Shown: positions 1-12,307 of the stretch, piece by piece
How positions within the stretch are numbered: the stretch's first letter is position 1
How the letters are laid out: each line of letters starts with the position of its first letter
From: Ctena decussata
Lineage: Eukaryota > Mollusca > Bivalvia > Lucinida > Lucinidae
DNA length: 64,000 bases
Reading direction: 5' to 3'
Assembly (NCBI GenBank): GCA_963989385.1
Contig: OZ022508.1
Location: 33,812,166 to 33,876,165, forward strand
Made by a program: the position numbers and the translations under genes
The notes under the pieces: model-generated
Seen by the model: the letters and a program-made list of their open reading frames with translations, nothing else
The model's database searches: none
What the model was told of the DNA's origin: nothing

Positions 1-10
1 AGAAAAGTTA

Positions 11-460
11 TTGGAAAAACGAACACTCATTACCGGTAACCGGCACTTTGAGGGCAACCGACCAATGCCAAGATCAATAAGATATCCTACAGCACAGGCG
101 GGAGAGTCCTACTACGTGAGACAGGAACGAGTGCTGCTTCTCGCATTCAAGAATCATGTGGGGGCTAAAAAGCCTGTGAGACTTTTGTCGACACTCTCCA
201 ATGCAGATAACATACAAAACAAACCTAAGATGGTTAAGCTGTATGATAAAAATATGGGTGGAGTTGATGATTCGGACATGATGCTGTCGTTTTATGAGTC
301 ACAAAGAAAAACACTGAAGGTGTGGAAAAGACTGATGATACACATCATTCATCGGGTTCTATTGAATGCTTTCATTTTATACAAAGAGAACACCTCTGAT
401 CGGGCAATTAAAATGTTTCTGAAATTTTCAAGAGAGGTAATGAAAGAGCTTTCGGGATAA
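11..460 (+). pseudogene. piggyBac-type transposase, C-terminal catalytic fragment, broken
   Basis: A 149-residue open frame resembles the end of the DDE_Tnp_1_7 (piggyBac/PGBD) catalytic domain. The best block is YDKNMGGVDDSD near residues 78-89; in this family the GGVD..D block carries the last catalytic aspartate. It is followed by the usual helix with RKTLKVWKR and LLNAFILYKEN. The frame is already open at the window edge, so the shown Met is probably not the true start and the N-terminal half is missing or outside the window. After the stop at 460, another frame (about 466-535) reads RDKPNGNDRVQQRLCTRRHV and then stops. That resembles the linker before the cysteine-rich domain, which points to a frameshift and premature end. 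No cysteine-rich domain follows. In the complete family this protein cuts and pastes DNA at TTAA sites in the nucleus. I consider this copy dead. Confidence 0.8.
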
Positions 461-571
461 TATTTACGAGACAAACCCAATGGAAATGATCGAGTACAGC
501 AGAGACTATGCACAAGACGCCACGTCGCATTATAGTGGAGCAAACTTGATGGGCTATCTTTCAAGGGGGTG

Positions 572-1375
572 GTCTACGGAGTGTAACATTTGTTTTTATA
601 TATCAAAATGACCGTCTGGGTCTCTAGTTTTCAAATTCAGCGTTTGCCACCTTGGCAAACCTTGCATAACTCTGTAGCTGCCAGTTATTTACGTTACCCC
701 TTTAAATTTTGAATATCAAAATATTTATTGAAGTCAATAAGAAATGTGTTTAAACTATATAAATGTATCAAATCTAAATATTTTCTGTAAGAACAGTTAA
801 TATGCTATAAATTAGACTGCTCAGAAAACAGTTCAGAACTTTGGTGTTGTTACTTTCGTTACAATATATCATGTACCCCTTGGACATTTAAAATTGGAAC
901 TTAAGTTGTTGCATTTTACAAAGACTCCTATACAAAAAGGCCCAAAAAGATCATTTTTACTTACTATTCGATTGGTCGTTTTCAGTGCGTTTCCAGCAAA
1001 ACAAATATGAGACCTCTAGCTTTTATACTTTGTCAACCACGTCCTGTTGAACAGTTACACCTATTCCCTGTTTTTGGGCTGAAAAGTCATTTTTCGTATA
1101 ACTGTTCGTACAAAAAATGGCTAATAACCAATTTAAACTTGACAAATTGGGGCCTTTTGCAAAAAGATCATGTTAACCATGATATAACACAATTGCTTAA
1201 AAATTATTTTTGACCTTACAACACATTTTAGCCAGGGTAACGTACTTAACAGATTAAAATGTTTGCGTAAAGCGTCTGTCATTCACATCAGGAAAACACT
1301 CTTTTCAAATTCTGACTTTGAAACAACGCAGTTGTGATAAATATGTTTATTGTTTATCGTAAAATGAAATTTATG
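572..1375 (+). repeat. left arm of ~800 bp long inverted repeat (piggyBac 3' flank)
   Basis: This stretch starts at ggtctacggagtgtaac and returns in reverse complement at about 6095-6903 with modest divergence and small indels. Weak similarity extends outward to about 532, into the tail of the transposase fragment, so the arm is probably the 3' flank of a piggyBac-like element. It encodes nothing I can support. Confidence 0.8.
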
Positions 1376-2877
1376 CATAGTAGTCGCCTACAAAGACGGA
1401 AAACAGTGTAATTTACTTGACATGCAATGCTCAGATTGCCCTGATGTGCAAACGAAGCCTTCATGAGTTAATCTGTACATGAAATTATTTTTCATTTATA
1501 TCCAAATAACTTTGAAAGTTTAAACAAGAGTAAAAAGTATGCAAAGACCAGGAACTGAAACAATCAAAATCCAAATCCAGCCCTCAAACCATAGTTGGAA
1601 ACAACTAAGATTACAAATAATCAAGATACAGAGAACATATGGCCAACCGAGTGAGCAGCTTGTTCCCAAAAGGTGGCCACTCAGCAACCCAAACCGAACC
1701 AAAAATAATAATAACATACATAAGGTAAAACATCACAGAAACTCTGACACCAAAAACAGGCAACAAAGAACCACAACAGAACTACCGCCTTGGAACGGTC
1801 AGTAATGAATTACTGCGGGGGGGGGGGGGGGGGGGGCTTAAATCGATTTTACAGGCCCAACCTCACCCTCAGTTTCTGAAGTGGTACAAAACATTTAGTT
1901 GGTTGTTCGGTTCGCATGATAACCCTCTAACTCGTCAATGAATCATCACGGTAAACACATAAATCAAATTTCAACACCATGAAGAAGCAAAGACAAGGAC
2001 TCAACAGATACAACGGGCCGTCTGACAGGTGGAGATCCCTGTCCTGCCAAACAACCCCACTGGAAATCTGAAGCAAAAGAAGGTCACCAGTTGAGCCCCG
2101 GTGGACCAAGCAACAGACAAAAAGGCTCCGGTCCCAACCAACTAAAATATATAGCTTTAGGTCGGGGCCATCATAGAGTCTGACGACCGATCCCCCGGTG
2201 TGCAATTAAAGAGTGCAGCAAAGCTATCAACCGTGATTGGGTTAATCACTAAGCATGCAGACTGTCGCATAACATTTAAATTATAGCCAATACGTTTGTG
2301 ACGTATTATTATTTTTCGGAATTGATCAGAAAAATCAGTCCTACCTTTAATCTTTTTGAATTTGTATACTAAGTCACCATAAAATTCTGGTTCCGATAGG
2401 CCTTAACCACAAAATATCAAATAACTTCTAGTAACTTACAGTTTTGTATTCAGAAAGATAACGTTTGTAACATTTGAAAAAAACTCCCCGAGAATAAATA
2501 TTGCTACTGCCAAATATGCGTAACCTTTATTATTTTGAGTAAAAATATTTTTAGAACGACCGGTTTAAATCCACTCATGTAACTCATTATTGACAGCCCC
2601 AAGGTGGAGCATCAATTCTGGTGTATCTATGTCATAGTTTGTGTTGTCCACTTATCTGTCGTCTTCGAAAACTCAATTTGTTTCATATGTATATTTGCCG
2701 TCATTCTGGTGTATAACTGGCATATATGGAAAAGGAAAGAAAATAGATGAAAATTTTGTATGCCTAATTTTGTTTGATTAAGGCTAGCTTTGTACCCATG
2801 AACTTGTAAGGGGCTGCATGTTTATCTGGCTAGCTGCTAGTATCGTCTTACTACTTGTCTTATATCTTTATGCAGCT
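1376..2877. other. spacer without recognised gene
   Basis: This lies between the two inverted arms. It holds a run of about 20 G at 1817-1836 and short open frames on both strands (1539-1805, 1927-2205) with no recognisable domain. I see no splice-bounded exon. Confidence 0.4.
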
Positions 2878-3176
2878 CAGTGTTCTCCCCAGAAATTTCG
2901 GAAGGCATGTTGCTTTTAGCACAAAAATCAGATTTTGAGTTGTTGATAAATTTTTAAAATCCTTAATATGGCAATATTTTGTCAAATTGGCCTAAATTTA
3001 CATTATAAATAATTTAATGATGATCCTTAATACATTTAAAACAACTTTACTGGCTAAAAAATGAAAATGATATCAGTTTAATACTTTTTATTGGAAATTA
3101 AGGCATGTTGCAAAGGTAATTTGAAGAGGAAGGCATGTTGCAAGCGACATGCCTTAATGGTCTGGGGAGATCACTG
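2878..3176. mobile_element. hAT-like MITE, 299 bp
   Basis: The ends are CAGTGTTCTCCCCAGA and, inverted, TCTGGGGAGATCACTG, one base apart. The pentamer CAGCT directly abuts both ends and may be a target duplication; hAT elements normally give 8 bp. The word GGCATGTTGC occurs three times inside. There is no coding capacity. Confidence 0.6.
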
Positions 3177-6094
3177 CAGCTATTTCCAGTTTGGTATCGT
3201 GGTAGGGTTGTTGCAAAGATAACATTAATTCCTGCTCATTGCCCCTTTACTCTAATTTACCTTTTCTATAAAAACAATGCATAAACCCAAAGATGCCTTG
3301 TAGCATACATTTTCAACAAAGTAACGTACATAACAGGTTAAAAAGTGTGTGTAGTTTTTTCCTGCTGCAGCTACAGTAAAGTACCGTTGAGCTACTGTGG
3401 AAAGCTTCCCCGTACTTCGTCATATTGAAAATTATGTTTGGAATCATCTAGGCTCAATTTGAGCCAGTTAAGCTGAAGCAGGTACTAGGGACACCTTATT
3501 GCATCATATCAAACAGAAAATATCATTAAAAATAAAAAAAAATCATTAAAAATCATAAATCTAATCTGACAAATCGTTTGTATGTTGTATACTTTACCTT
3601 TTTAAATACCAAACCAAGAAGTCAAAGTAAGTGAATTATCATTGACTCAGTTTAAAAGGCAATTTGATAATGATTTTAAAGTAATAACAATATGTCATAA
3701 TCATCTTATACGTGCCTCTAGGCAATATCATCCAATTTTGAAAGAAATTAGTTAAACTGAGTCTTCTATGTTCTTTCTCGTGTGTGTTCCTCGCTTCAAC
3801 ATGATCTTTGTAATAATACTGTATTAATGTGAAAGGACACACCTCAGTGCTTTACTGCAATTTGTTAGAAAGAAACAATATTCATTTCCGTATATGTTTC
3901 CTATTCGCTTCTGAGAAAGCTATAACACTTCCAAACATGGTCTGCTCTTAAAGGAAACATTTTTTTACAGCAGCAAATTCTTTTTAAAAGTTTTTTCCCA
4001 TTAAGAAAGGAGGCCAAAGTAAAATTGGCAGAATAACCTACGTGAAATTGTATCCCATCACCTTAAATTCTAAGACTGATAAAAACTGATACAAAAGTTA
4101 AATTCTGAAGGATGAGTCTCTGGAAGCAAGGGATGAATCACAAAAAATAACAGCAACCTCTGTTTAAATAAGGAATGTAATGTTGTGACACTGCCAATGC
4201 CACCTAGCACCAGCTATATCCTTTTTCAAACTAACTCAGAAAGAGCCCAGATGATTCCAAATGACCAGAACATATAGTACAAGGAAGCATTTTACCTTAG
4301 CCACATGCCACTTGACACTAGCAGCAGTGGGGTAAAATAACTTTTTCTTTTTAAACTGTTATATTCGTTACTTCGTTTTTAATATATTCTATACGGCTAA
4401 AAGTAATTAAACTATGGTTTCATATATTGCTTTTATAGGAAAAGGTCATTACAGGTAAAGAAGTGTAAAAGGGCAACGATCAGAAACTGATCCAACTAGT
4501 GCCACAACCCTCCCACAACACCAAACTAAAATAGTAACATAAAGCATACAACAAGTACTCAAACGATACTAGTGGGTAGCAGAATATACGTGCGCCCATT
4601 CCATGCAGATGTCAACAAGCTAGCTTTCATCAAGCACACCCAGGCACACAAAATGTATATTTTCACCTTCTTTCTTTCTGTTTTTATATACATCAGAATG
4701 ATGGCAAATAAACAGACAAAACAAATCAATTTTTCGAACCCTACAGATAAGTGGCCAACACAAACTATAACATCGTTACACAACAACGGATGCATCGCCG
4801 TGGACATTTCACTGATAAATTACATAGGGTGGGTTTTAACCAGTCTAAAGTGCCGTTTTAAAAATATTTAAAAACAACTAATGAGTTTGAGGCATATTTT
4901 TTCAGTAACAACACATAATCTCGGTGATTGTTTTCAAATAATGGTTACAAACGTTACGTTTCTGAGTACAAAACAAAAAGTTCTGATTAGTAAATTCATA
5001 TACTTAGCAAAAATAAAAACTTGACAGTCGCTATTTTGCATCCTACGGTAGTCGGGAAAATGTGAAACATGGAAATTCTTTTAATTTAAGAAAATGTAAT
5101 CATATTGTAATATCATAGTCACACAAAATTCAAGATTCTTTAGATCCAGCAAAACTGGGCCTATTGTAAACGTCACAGGGGTACTTTTCTGTTTTCTATG
5201 CTCAAAACTAAACAATTACCGAATTTAACATTGTTAAAGTCTGCTTCAATGTTAACAATTCTGTTGGCAATGCCTTTCCATTATTAAATCCAATCTGTAT
5301 GAACTCATAATCTAAAATTATGCCGATGCACGGTCGAGTAGGAGGCCGTGAGGACCAGACGAAAAACCTGAGTCCAAACCATTATGATGTCAGAAATTCA
5401 GTTTCAATGGAAATCCCATTACACATTAAAGTCTTTATGGCAGTTTAGGAAATGGCTTTCAAATGAATTCAGTAATAAAGACATTGAGTTTGCAAGACAG
5501 TCCAAAAAATCTCGATAAAAATAACAAGAAAGATGCATTGGTATGGAAGATATGGCATCTCAAAAATCTCTATATGTTTAATTCAAAGGGAGATAATCCG
5601 AAAGTTTTGAAACTTTAAACGTTATTTTCAGGTTGTGATTACAATGAACATAAGCGTTTAAAGTGTTTTCTGAGCGTACTGGAACTACTGTTTATTGCGC
5701 ACAAGAGAACTTCCTTCTGCGCATGCGCAAATTAAAGTTCTGTTCTAAATTATTAAATTAGGATTAAGTTAGATAACTCCGAACAGGACAAAAATTTACC
5801 AATAATTTTTCATGATTTAAGTAATCCGACGTCTGTCCAACTCGAAAAAATCCATATATACATTACAAATTTGCTAGCCTGGTCGGAATTAAGAAATAAA
5901 AACCGTCAAGTTTTTATTTTTGTTCAGTATATGATGTGTTATTTTTAATGTCATTTGGATATTAATGGAAAAAATAGAAGTGTTCTGTTGATAGATTAAT
6001 TCACGAAGGTTTTCTTTTCTAGTTTTAGGACAATCTCATCTTTGCATGTCATGTAAATAACACTGTTTGCTGTCCGATTAGTTTATTAAACGAT
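3177..6094. other. AT-rich spacer, nothing recognised
   Basis: About 2.9 kb between the hAT-like MITE and the right arm of the long inverted repeat. Small open frames (3639-3842 on minus, 4572-4871 on plus) show no domain, and stop codons are frequent. I see no RNA gene or repeat family shared with the rest of the window. Confidence 0.4.
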
Positions 6095-6903
6095 GCAAAG
6101 ATTTTTCATTTTACAATAGATAATATGCATATATATCACAACTGCGTTGTTTAAAAGTCAGAATTTGAAAAGAGCTTTTTTTTCTGGCGGGAATGATAGA
6201 CGCTTTACGCAAACATTTTAATCTGTTAAGTACGTTACTCTGGCTAAAATGTGTTGTAAGGTCAAAAATAATTTTAGGCTTTTGTGTTATACAATGGTTA
6301 ACATGATCTTTTTGTCAAAAGGTCCCAATTTCTCAAGTTTGAATTGGTTATTAGCCATTTTTTGTACGAACAATTATACGAAAAATGACTTTTCAGCCCA
6401 AAACAGGGAATAGGCGTAACTGTTCAACAGGACGTGGTTGACAAAGTATAAAAGCTAGAGGTCTCATACTTGTTTGGCTAGAAACGCACTGAAAAGGGCC
6501 AATCGAATAGTAAGTAAAAATGATCATTTTGGGCCTTATTGTATTAGAGCATTTGTAAAATGCAACAACTTAAGTTCCAATTTTAAATTTCCTAGGGGTA
6601 CATGATATATTGTAACGAAAGTAACAACACCAAAGTTCTGAACTGTTTTCTGAGCAGCCTAATTTATAGCATATTAACTGTTCTTACAGAAAATATTTAG
6701 ATTTGATACATTTATATAGTTTAAACACATTACTTATTGACTTCAATAAATATTTTTGATATTCAAAATTTAAAGGGGTAACGTAAATAACTGGCCACTA
6801 CAGATTTATGCAAGGTTTGCCAAGGTGGCAAACGCTGAATTTGAAAACTAGAGACCCAGACGGTCATTTTGATATATAAAAACAAATGTTACACTCCGTA
6901 GAC
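6095..6903 (-). repeat. right arm of ~800 bp long inverted repeat
   Basis: This is the reverse complement of 572-1375. It ends outward at gttacactccgtagacca. Patchy similarity continues to about 6955 (gcaaatttgctccactatta), matching the tail of the left copy. The arrangement fits two tail-to-tail copies of one element, the right one lacking its transposase. Confidence 0.8.
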
Positions 6904-7150
6904 CACTATCTTCCTTTTCTAGGCCACTTATGCAATCAAATTTGCTCCACTATTAGTAATAATTGAAGGTATTGTTCTGGCACACTATAAATATCTGCCT
7001 AAAGAAGTACCATATTAATCCTATTGAACACCCCGGCTGTAATGAACGCCCCTTCCTCTTTTTTTCGAAAAAAAAAAAATATACTGACTTGCCAAAATTT
7101 CAAAATTCCAGAAATCCTCAGTAATGAAAGTATAAGTATAAATCAAGAAT

Positions 7151-7388
7151 TGAGCCGCGACACGACAAAACCAAGAAAGTGGTTGTGCGCCCAGCGCAGA
7201 CTCAGATCAGCCTGGGCATCCGCCCAGTCTGATCAGAGTCTTCGCTGTACGCATGGAGGAAGCCTGGTCCCTTAGCTACCCTTTGAGCACCTAACGAAGA
7301 GTCAGATCAAATTGGGCGGATGCCCAGGCTGATCTGAGTCTGCGCTGGGCGCACAACCACTTTGTTGGTTTTCTCGCGTCGCAGCTCA
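7151..7388. mobile_element. palindromic MITE, TGAGCCGCGACACG family, copy 1
   Basis: The left end is TGAGCCGCGACACGACAAAA and the right end is the imperfect inverse finishing in GCAGCTCA. Inner arms carry TGTGCGCCCAGCGCAGACTC and CAGCCTGGGCATCCGCCCAG, mirrored on the other side. It is about 238 bp and non-coding. Five relatives lie at 8975, 42274, 50240, 51832 and 57053. Confidence 0.85.
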
Positions 7389-7556
7389 ATTATAAAACAA
7401 TGATTAGAGACTTTATAAAATAGCCGGCTCACTTGGTTGTGATCTACTTTTATGAGAGTTTGCTTATCCCCTATTTGCTTTGAATTACATATCATAATAA
7501 TACATGTATACCTTAGGTTTGTTAGTCTCTCCAGAGGTCAACACTGGAATGAATTA

Positions 7557-7735
7557 ACTCTCTCTCTCTCTGTTTCACCCCAGCACCTCAGCGGAACGTA
7601 TCCATGTCCGCAGTACGGGGCACCCTGAGTCCTCCATTGTGTATAAGATTTCTTTTGTTGTTTCCATTCTGTGTGTGTTTGTGTGTGTGTGATTCGATTT
7701 ACGTACCGATGCCACCCCCCCCCCCCCCCGCCCCC
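7557..7735. repeat. simple-sequence cluster
   Basis: A (CT)n tract at 7557-7571, a GTGTGT tract near 7670-7690 and a C-run interrupted by one G near 7713-7735. The open frames here on both strands are low-complexity artefacts. Confidence 0.7.
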
Positions 7736-8058
7736 GCACAACCGAACCTCAGCGGGTTACAGTCTCCTTTTTACGTAGGGTTTCTTCCTCGGATCTGCTG
7801 AGAAGAAAGACAAATTCCTCAGATTTCTCTCCTCTATTATAGATAAGAGGGTCCCCACTTACAAGGGACATTGCATAGAAAAAGGTTTTACGTTCAGCAA
7901 TATTTCGTAGGTACGCTGATCGCAGGTAAAGACTTGCCTGGCAATATTAACATGTCTTGTTTAAATGTTGTACGAACGACGCATGAACTAAAGTGCTGAG
8001 AGGTTGTTATGTAATTTAGAGTCAGTGCCGTATTTGTGATTCTGAAGTCATACAATTA

Positions 8059-8183
8059 GGGGATAACTGTACTCAAAATTGTCATTTGGGGAGGTAAATC
8101 GTCGGTTTTATGGTCGGAAATTTGCGACCATAAAAACCGACGATTTACCTCCCCAAATGACAATTTTCAATACAGTTATCCCC
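8059..8183. mobile_element. foldback hairpin element, 125 bp
   Basis: The arms GGGGATAACTGT and ACAGTTATCCCC enclose a near-perfect stem of about 40 bp (8074-8115 with 8126-8168, including GGAGGTAAATCGTCGGTTTT) and a loop of about 10 nt. As RNA it would form a long, almost unbroken duplex. Confidence 0.85.
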
Positions 8184-8617
8184 ATTCTTATGCACTTTAT
8201 CATATTTCGCCTTTCAAAGTCTACTACTTTATACCCACAGCGAATGCTTTCAGCAGCGTAAAACCATACGTCAGCAAATGAGAAGCGACGTTTCTTAATG
8301 ACGTCGGGTTTGCGACAGTATATCGCAGAATATACTGTCGCAAATTTTTGACGTTATCCAATCAGACGTCGCGTTATATTTGTAAGTGCATTAGAATTGT
8401 GTTTGACTCGTGAACTACCTGAAAATGGGTTTTGATAATTGTTTCAACAACTTTTAGTACAAATCCTGACTGCCCCTAAGCAATCTGAAGAGACTCTGTA
8501 TTACTGAACCTTCAACCACACACATTTGAAAATGTTTTAAATAAAAATATATATTTCGTAATATTTACTCATGCATATGTATATCACAGGTCATTTTGAA
8601 ACATTTTAACGATTGCA

Positions 8618-8755
8618 GGTGGAAAGTCCAAAGACTGCGTCGTCTGCGGTAACCGGCGTATCGGAAGAAGGCGTCGTTCCAGAAAAATGTGCTCAAGCTG
8701 CAACAAAAGTGTTCATGTTGGATGCCGACGAAGGTACGTTTGCATGGAAGAGTAA
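8618..8755 (+). CDS. terminal exon encoding a piggyBac-type cysteine-rich domain (partial)
   Basis: The frame reads GGKSKDCVVCGNRR, an arginine-rich stretch, KMCSSCNKSVHVGC, then RRRYVCMEE and a stop. The CxxC, CxxC, H, C spacing is that of the zinc-binding C-terminal domain of piggyBac/PGBD transposases, which in that family binds the transposon ends. The exon is preceded by a plausible acceptor (cgattgcag at 8610-8618), and the frame is stopped upstream, so it reads as a 3' terminal exon or a captured fragment. The broken transposase at 11-460 lies 8 kb upstream and lacks exactly this domain, but the inverted arms between them make a single transcript doubtful. I see no catalytic-domain exon nearby. 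A different frame gives a 113-residue open reading frame that I regard as a shadow. Confidence 0.5.
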   Translation, partial: GGKSKDCVVCGNRRIGRRRRSRKMCSSCNKSVHVGCRRRYVCMEE

Positions 8756-8974
8756 ACTTTCGTCACATGGGAGTGTGCAGTGTGCACTCAGCCATCACAT
8801 GTTCATTCTACTGGATACTGCAATCACCTCTGGTGTTTCTCTCACACCATGGTTAACTATGTATATACAATGGTTGTTACAAAACGAAAATAAGAGCCTC
8901 TACGAAACAAAAAGTCGCAGTTACCAAACAACTGACTCTTTTTACGTTTCATAACTCAGTGGATGTGGATCATT

Positions 8975-9208
8975 TAAGCCGCGACACGACTAAACAAACA
9001 AACTGACATATGCGCCCAGCGAAGACTCGCGTCAGCCTGGGCATCCACCCACTCTGATCAGTCTTCGCTGTCCGCATGGAGCTAGCTTCGACCCTTAGCC
9101 TTCAGCGCATAATGAAGATTCTGATCAGGCAAGGCGGGTGCCCAGGCTAATGAGAGTCTTCGCCGGGCGCACATGCCACTTTGTTGGTTTTGTCGTGTTG
9201 CGGCTCAT
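8975..9208. mobile_element. palindromic MITE, TGAGCCGCGACACG family, copy 2
   Basis: Begins TAAGCCGCGACACGAC and ends GTCGTGTTGCGGCTCA. It is more diverged than copy 1, with the same inner blocks TGCGCCCAGCGAAGACTC and GCCTGGGCAT. The sequence ttt stands on both sides. Confidence 0.8.
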
Positions 9209-9360
9209 TTGATTGTTGTTAACACTTTTAAAATTTAGTTTATCGTGTGTTTGTGTGTGTCTGTTTGAGAGAGAAAGAGAGAGAGAACAGTTATTCAATC
9301 ATTTCAGCAATGAAGTCCCTTTTGAATTTGAAAAAAAACAAAAAAAAAAAACAGAAAAGA

Positions 9361-10388
9361 ACAAGAATTCCGCAGAATGCTATGTCGCACCTGCTGTGTG
9401 CCTTCACATGAAGAACTCAATGAATATACCAAGTGGTTCTGGAGAAAAAAGTTAATTTTAATGGTTTTGCTATTTTTAGTAACGGTGACCATCTTGGATT
9501 CTCGACCCGCCCGAATTTTATCATTCTGAAGCCCTGCAGTCTGATCATGCTGCATGTGAAATTGGAGAACAATAGATGCAGTGGTTTCAGAGAATAAGTC
9601 ATTTGAATGGACTAAAATGCTAGGGTCGACGTAAATTATTCTTGGGTCGACATAAGGTCACTGTGACCTAATTCCGCTACAGATGTTTTTCATTTTGATA
9701 ATTCTGAATACCAAGGTCCAACTTATGCTTCATACAAAATTTCAGCCAAATATACAAAGTGGTTCTGGAGAAAACTTAATTTTATTGGTTTTGCTATTTT
9801 TAGTAACGGCGACCATCTTGGATTCTCAACCCTTGGATTCTCGACCCGCCTGAATTTTACCATTCTGAAGCCCTGCAGTCTGATCACGCTGCATGTGAAA
9901 TTTCAGAACCATGGATGCAAAGGTTTCAGAGAAAAAGTCATTTGAATGGACTTAAATGCTAGGGTCGACGTAAATTATTCTAGGGTCGACGTAAGGTCAC
10001 TGTGACCTAATTACGCTACAGATTGTTTTCATTTTGATAATTCTGAATACCAAGATCCAACTTATGCCTCATACAAAATTTTAGCCAAATATACCAAGTG
10101 GTTCTGGAGAAAATGTTGATTTTAATGGTTTTGCTATTTTTAGTAACGGCAGCCATCTTGGATTCTCGACCCCCCTGAATTTTACCATTCTGAAGCCCTG
10201 CTGTCTGATCATACTGCATGTGAAATTTGAGAACCATGGATGCAGTGGTTTCAGAGAATAAGTCATTTGAATGGATTAATATGCTAGGGTCGACGTAAAT
10301 TGTGAACGGAAGGACGGACGGGCGGACGGACTGACGGACGGAAAACCGGACGCCTATATCGCACCTTGCTAAAGCAGGTGCGACAAAA
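9361..10388 (+). mobile_element. pearl/Helentron-like element 1 with ~330 bp tandem core
   Basis: The 5' end reads AACAAGAATTCCGCAGAATG followed by TCGCACCTGC. Three units of about 330 bp follow, each with a block such as CCAAGTGGTTCTGGAG (9429, 9757, 10097) and ending near CTAGGGTCGACGTAAATT. The 3' end has a GGACGGACGG-type tract (10307-10342), then the hairpin TCGCACCTTGCTAAAGCAGG with TGCGA, then AAAA. A reverse-oriented relative at 36036-37238 has the same two ends. There is no coding capacity; open frames such as 10016-10468 run across the repeats. Confidence 0.75.
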
Positions 10389-10447
10389 ACGAAAAAAATT
10401 AATAATAATAAAAAAATAAGAATAAGAGCACCGCAGGCACTGCTTGA

Positions 10448-11486
10448 TACCCCACCACTGTTGGGCATCGTAACTTATTTTGTGAGATATATCATGGCTA
10501 AACAGAATTGGGATAGACAGAGATATGATGTCCTTACTGCAAACAGATATTAGTATAAACTACTCAACAATATGAGGCATTCTGACCAGCGTAGATTTAG
10601 ATCAGGCTGTAAAGCGTTTCTTTGAGCTGAGACACTCCGTGTCTTATTCTATGGTGTTAAACATATCAGTAATAATAAGTTTCTTAGATGTTCCATAGAG
10701 TATAGGAACTACAGGTCAAAAAGCATTTTTCAGATCTATCAAGGGCAGATAACTCTCATATTGGAAAGGTCAGAGGGACAGTTCTTAGTCAGAATGTAGC
10801 TTTTGATATGAAACATATCTGTGAAGTTTCATTCAGGTATTATATTTAGAAAGGGAACTACCGGTAAAAAAATACATTTTTCAGATCCAGCAAAGACAAA
10901 TAACTCACAAACTGGAAAGGTCAGAGTGACTGTTCTTTGTCACAATATGTAACCTTTGATGTGAAACATATCTGTGAAGTTTCATTCAGATATTCCTTAT
11001 AGAAAGGGAACTACTGGTCAAAAACCATTTTTCAGACCTCTCAAGGGCGGATAACTCACAAACTGGAAAGGTAAGAGTGACGGTTCTTAGACAGAATAGC
11101 TGTGAAGTTCCATTCAGATATTTCATATAGTAAAGGAACTACAGGTAAAAAAATCAGATCAATCAAGGGCAGATAACTCACGAGCTGGAAAGGTAAGAGT
11201 GACGGTTCATAGTCAGAATATGTAACCTTTGATGTTAAGCATATTTGTGAAGTTTCATTCAGATATCTTAAACAGTAAAGGAATAACAGGACAGAAACCA
11301 TGTTTCCAATACGAAAAAGGGCAGTCTGTTAAAATGTCATTCCTGATAACAATATGTATGCGAAATTTGAAAAAAATAATCTGTGAATAAATACTCAAGT
11401 TATCGATTGGAAATGGTGTGACGGAAAGACCGACAGACACTGGAAGGTGCAACATAACACCCGTCCACTAAAGTGTGGTGGGGTAT
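10448..11486 (+). mobile_element. pearl-like element 2 with ~150 bp tandem core
   Basis: Starts TACCCCACCACTGTTGGGCA and ends AAAGTGTGGTGGGGTATTAA, so the ends are complementary (CCCCACCAC with GTGGTGGGG). Five degenerate units of about 150 bp recur with GGAACTAC(A/C/T)GGT near 10705, 10855, 11006, 11137 and 11275. A weak GACGGAAAGACCGACAGACA tract precedes the 3' end, as in the other pearl-like elements here. Confidence 0.65.
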
Positions 11487-11604
11487 TAAAAGTAAACCCA
11501 GACATCAGTGACTAAATTGTAGAAAGACGTTTTGCTATATTTTGGGTACATTTTCAGAAGTTATTATTTTTTTCCGCATTTGCTACACAAGTCCTCTTTA
11601 GTTC

Positions 11605-11700
11605 TTCTCACGCCGGGGCCGCGAATCGAACCCGGGACCTTTGGATCTAAAGTCGAGCACTCTACACGTCGCTATAAAAGCCGGCTTGTACCGCAAGGCA
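11605..11700 (-). mobile_element. tRNA-derived SINE head fragment
   Basis: On the minus strand the sequence holds an A-box-like TAGCGACGTGTAGAG and a B box GGTTCGATTCG, in a tRNA-like order. No complete tRNA fold survives and no known SINE tail follows. Confidence 0.5.
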
Positions 11701-12307
11701 GTACAAGTGTATGATTTACCTAACCTATACCCTGTGACATAGAAATATTAATAGCTTGCTTATAAAGATGAAATTTACCAATTTAAAAGCGTTGTTTATA
11801 TATTTATGCAGTGTAGTCCTTGATTTATAAAATATTAAAGTTATATGTATGAATGCATGTATTTTCAGCAAATAAGTGTACAGACGGACACAAACACAGT
11901 TTCAATTGGATAGAAATTGTTCAAGTATGCTTTAAAAATTGTCGCACGAGGTTTTCAATGTGTTCAGCATTTAACTGCGGTGATATTTATACCCCAAATG
12001 TACAATAACCATTTTCTAAACAGTTTTTCGTGATTTTGCACTTAATGAACTTTGACCTCGTTTATACGGTACATAATAGGCAACCAGGTTTGGCAACTGG
12101 CAAAAATAAACGAGGACATATTGGCAAGTATTTTAGCATGGGTGCCAGTCATGTCGCGAAAGTGCCCACAAACTCATTTTCTAGAGCTCTTTTCTCGATT
12201 CCGCCACCTGACTATGTTATGTTGATACATATTTAGTTGAATTTGTTCTTAAATGGACCAGCCTGGGTATCTTGAGAGTTTCATTATGTATATCTCTTAC
12301 TCTTCAG
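11701..12307. other. AT-rich spacer upstream of the 12308 exon
   Basis: No repeat family shared with the window. Open frame 12030-12236 shows no domain. If the exon at 12308 is real, this is its upstream intron. Confidence 0.35.

Noticed and set aside
1927..2205. 92-residue frame on minus strand
   Set aside because: No recognisable domain; composition (L, C, V rich) does not by itself support a gene.
8613..8954. 113-residue frame beginning MQVESPKTASS
   Set aside because: The +1-shifted frame encodes a zinc-binding CxxC domain with a family match, so this one is a shadow.
10016..10468. 150-residue open frame on minus strand
   Set aside because: It runs across the tandem units and GACGGACGG tract of a pearl-like element; the same fragments recur in other frames at 9304-9602.
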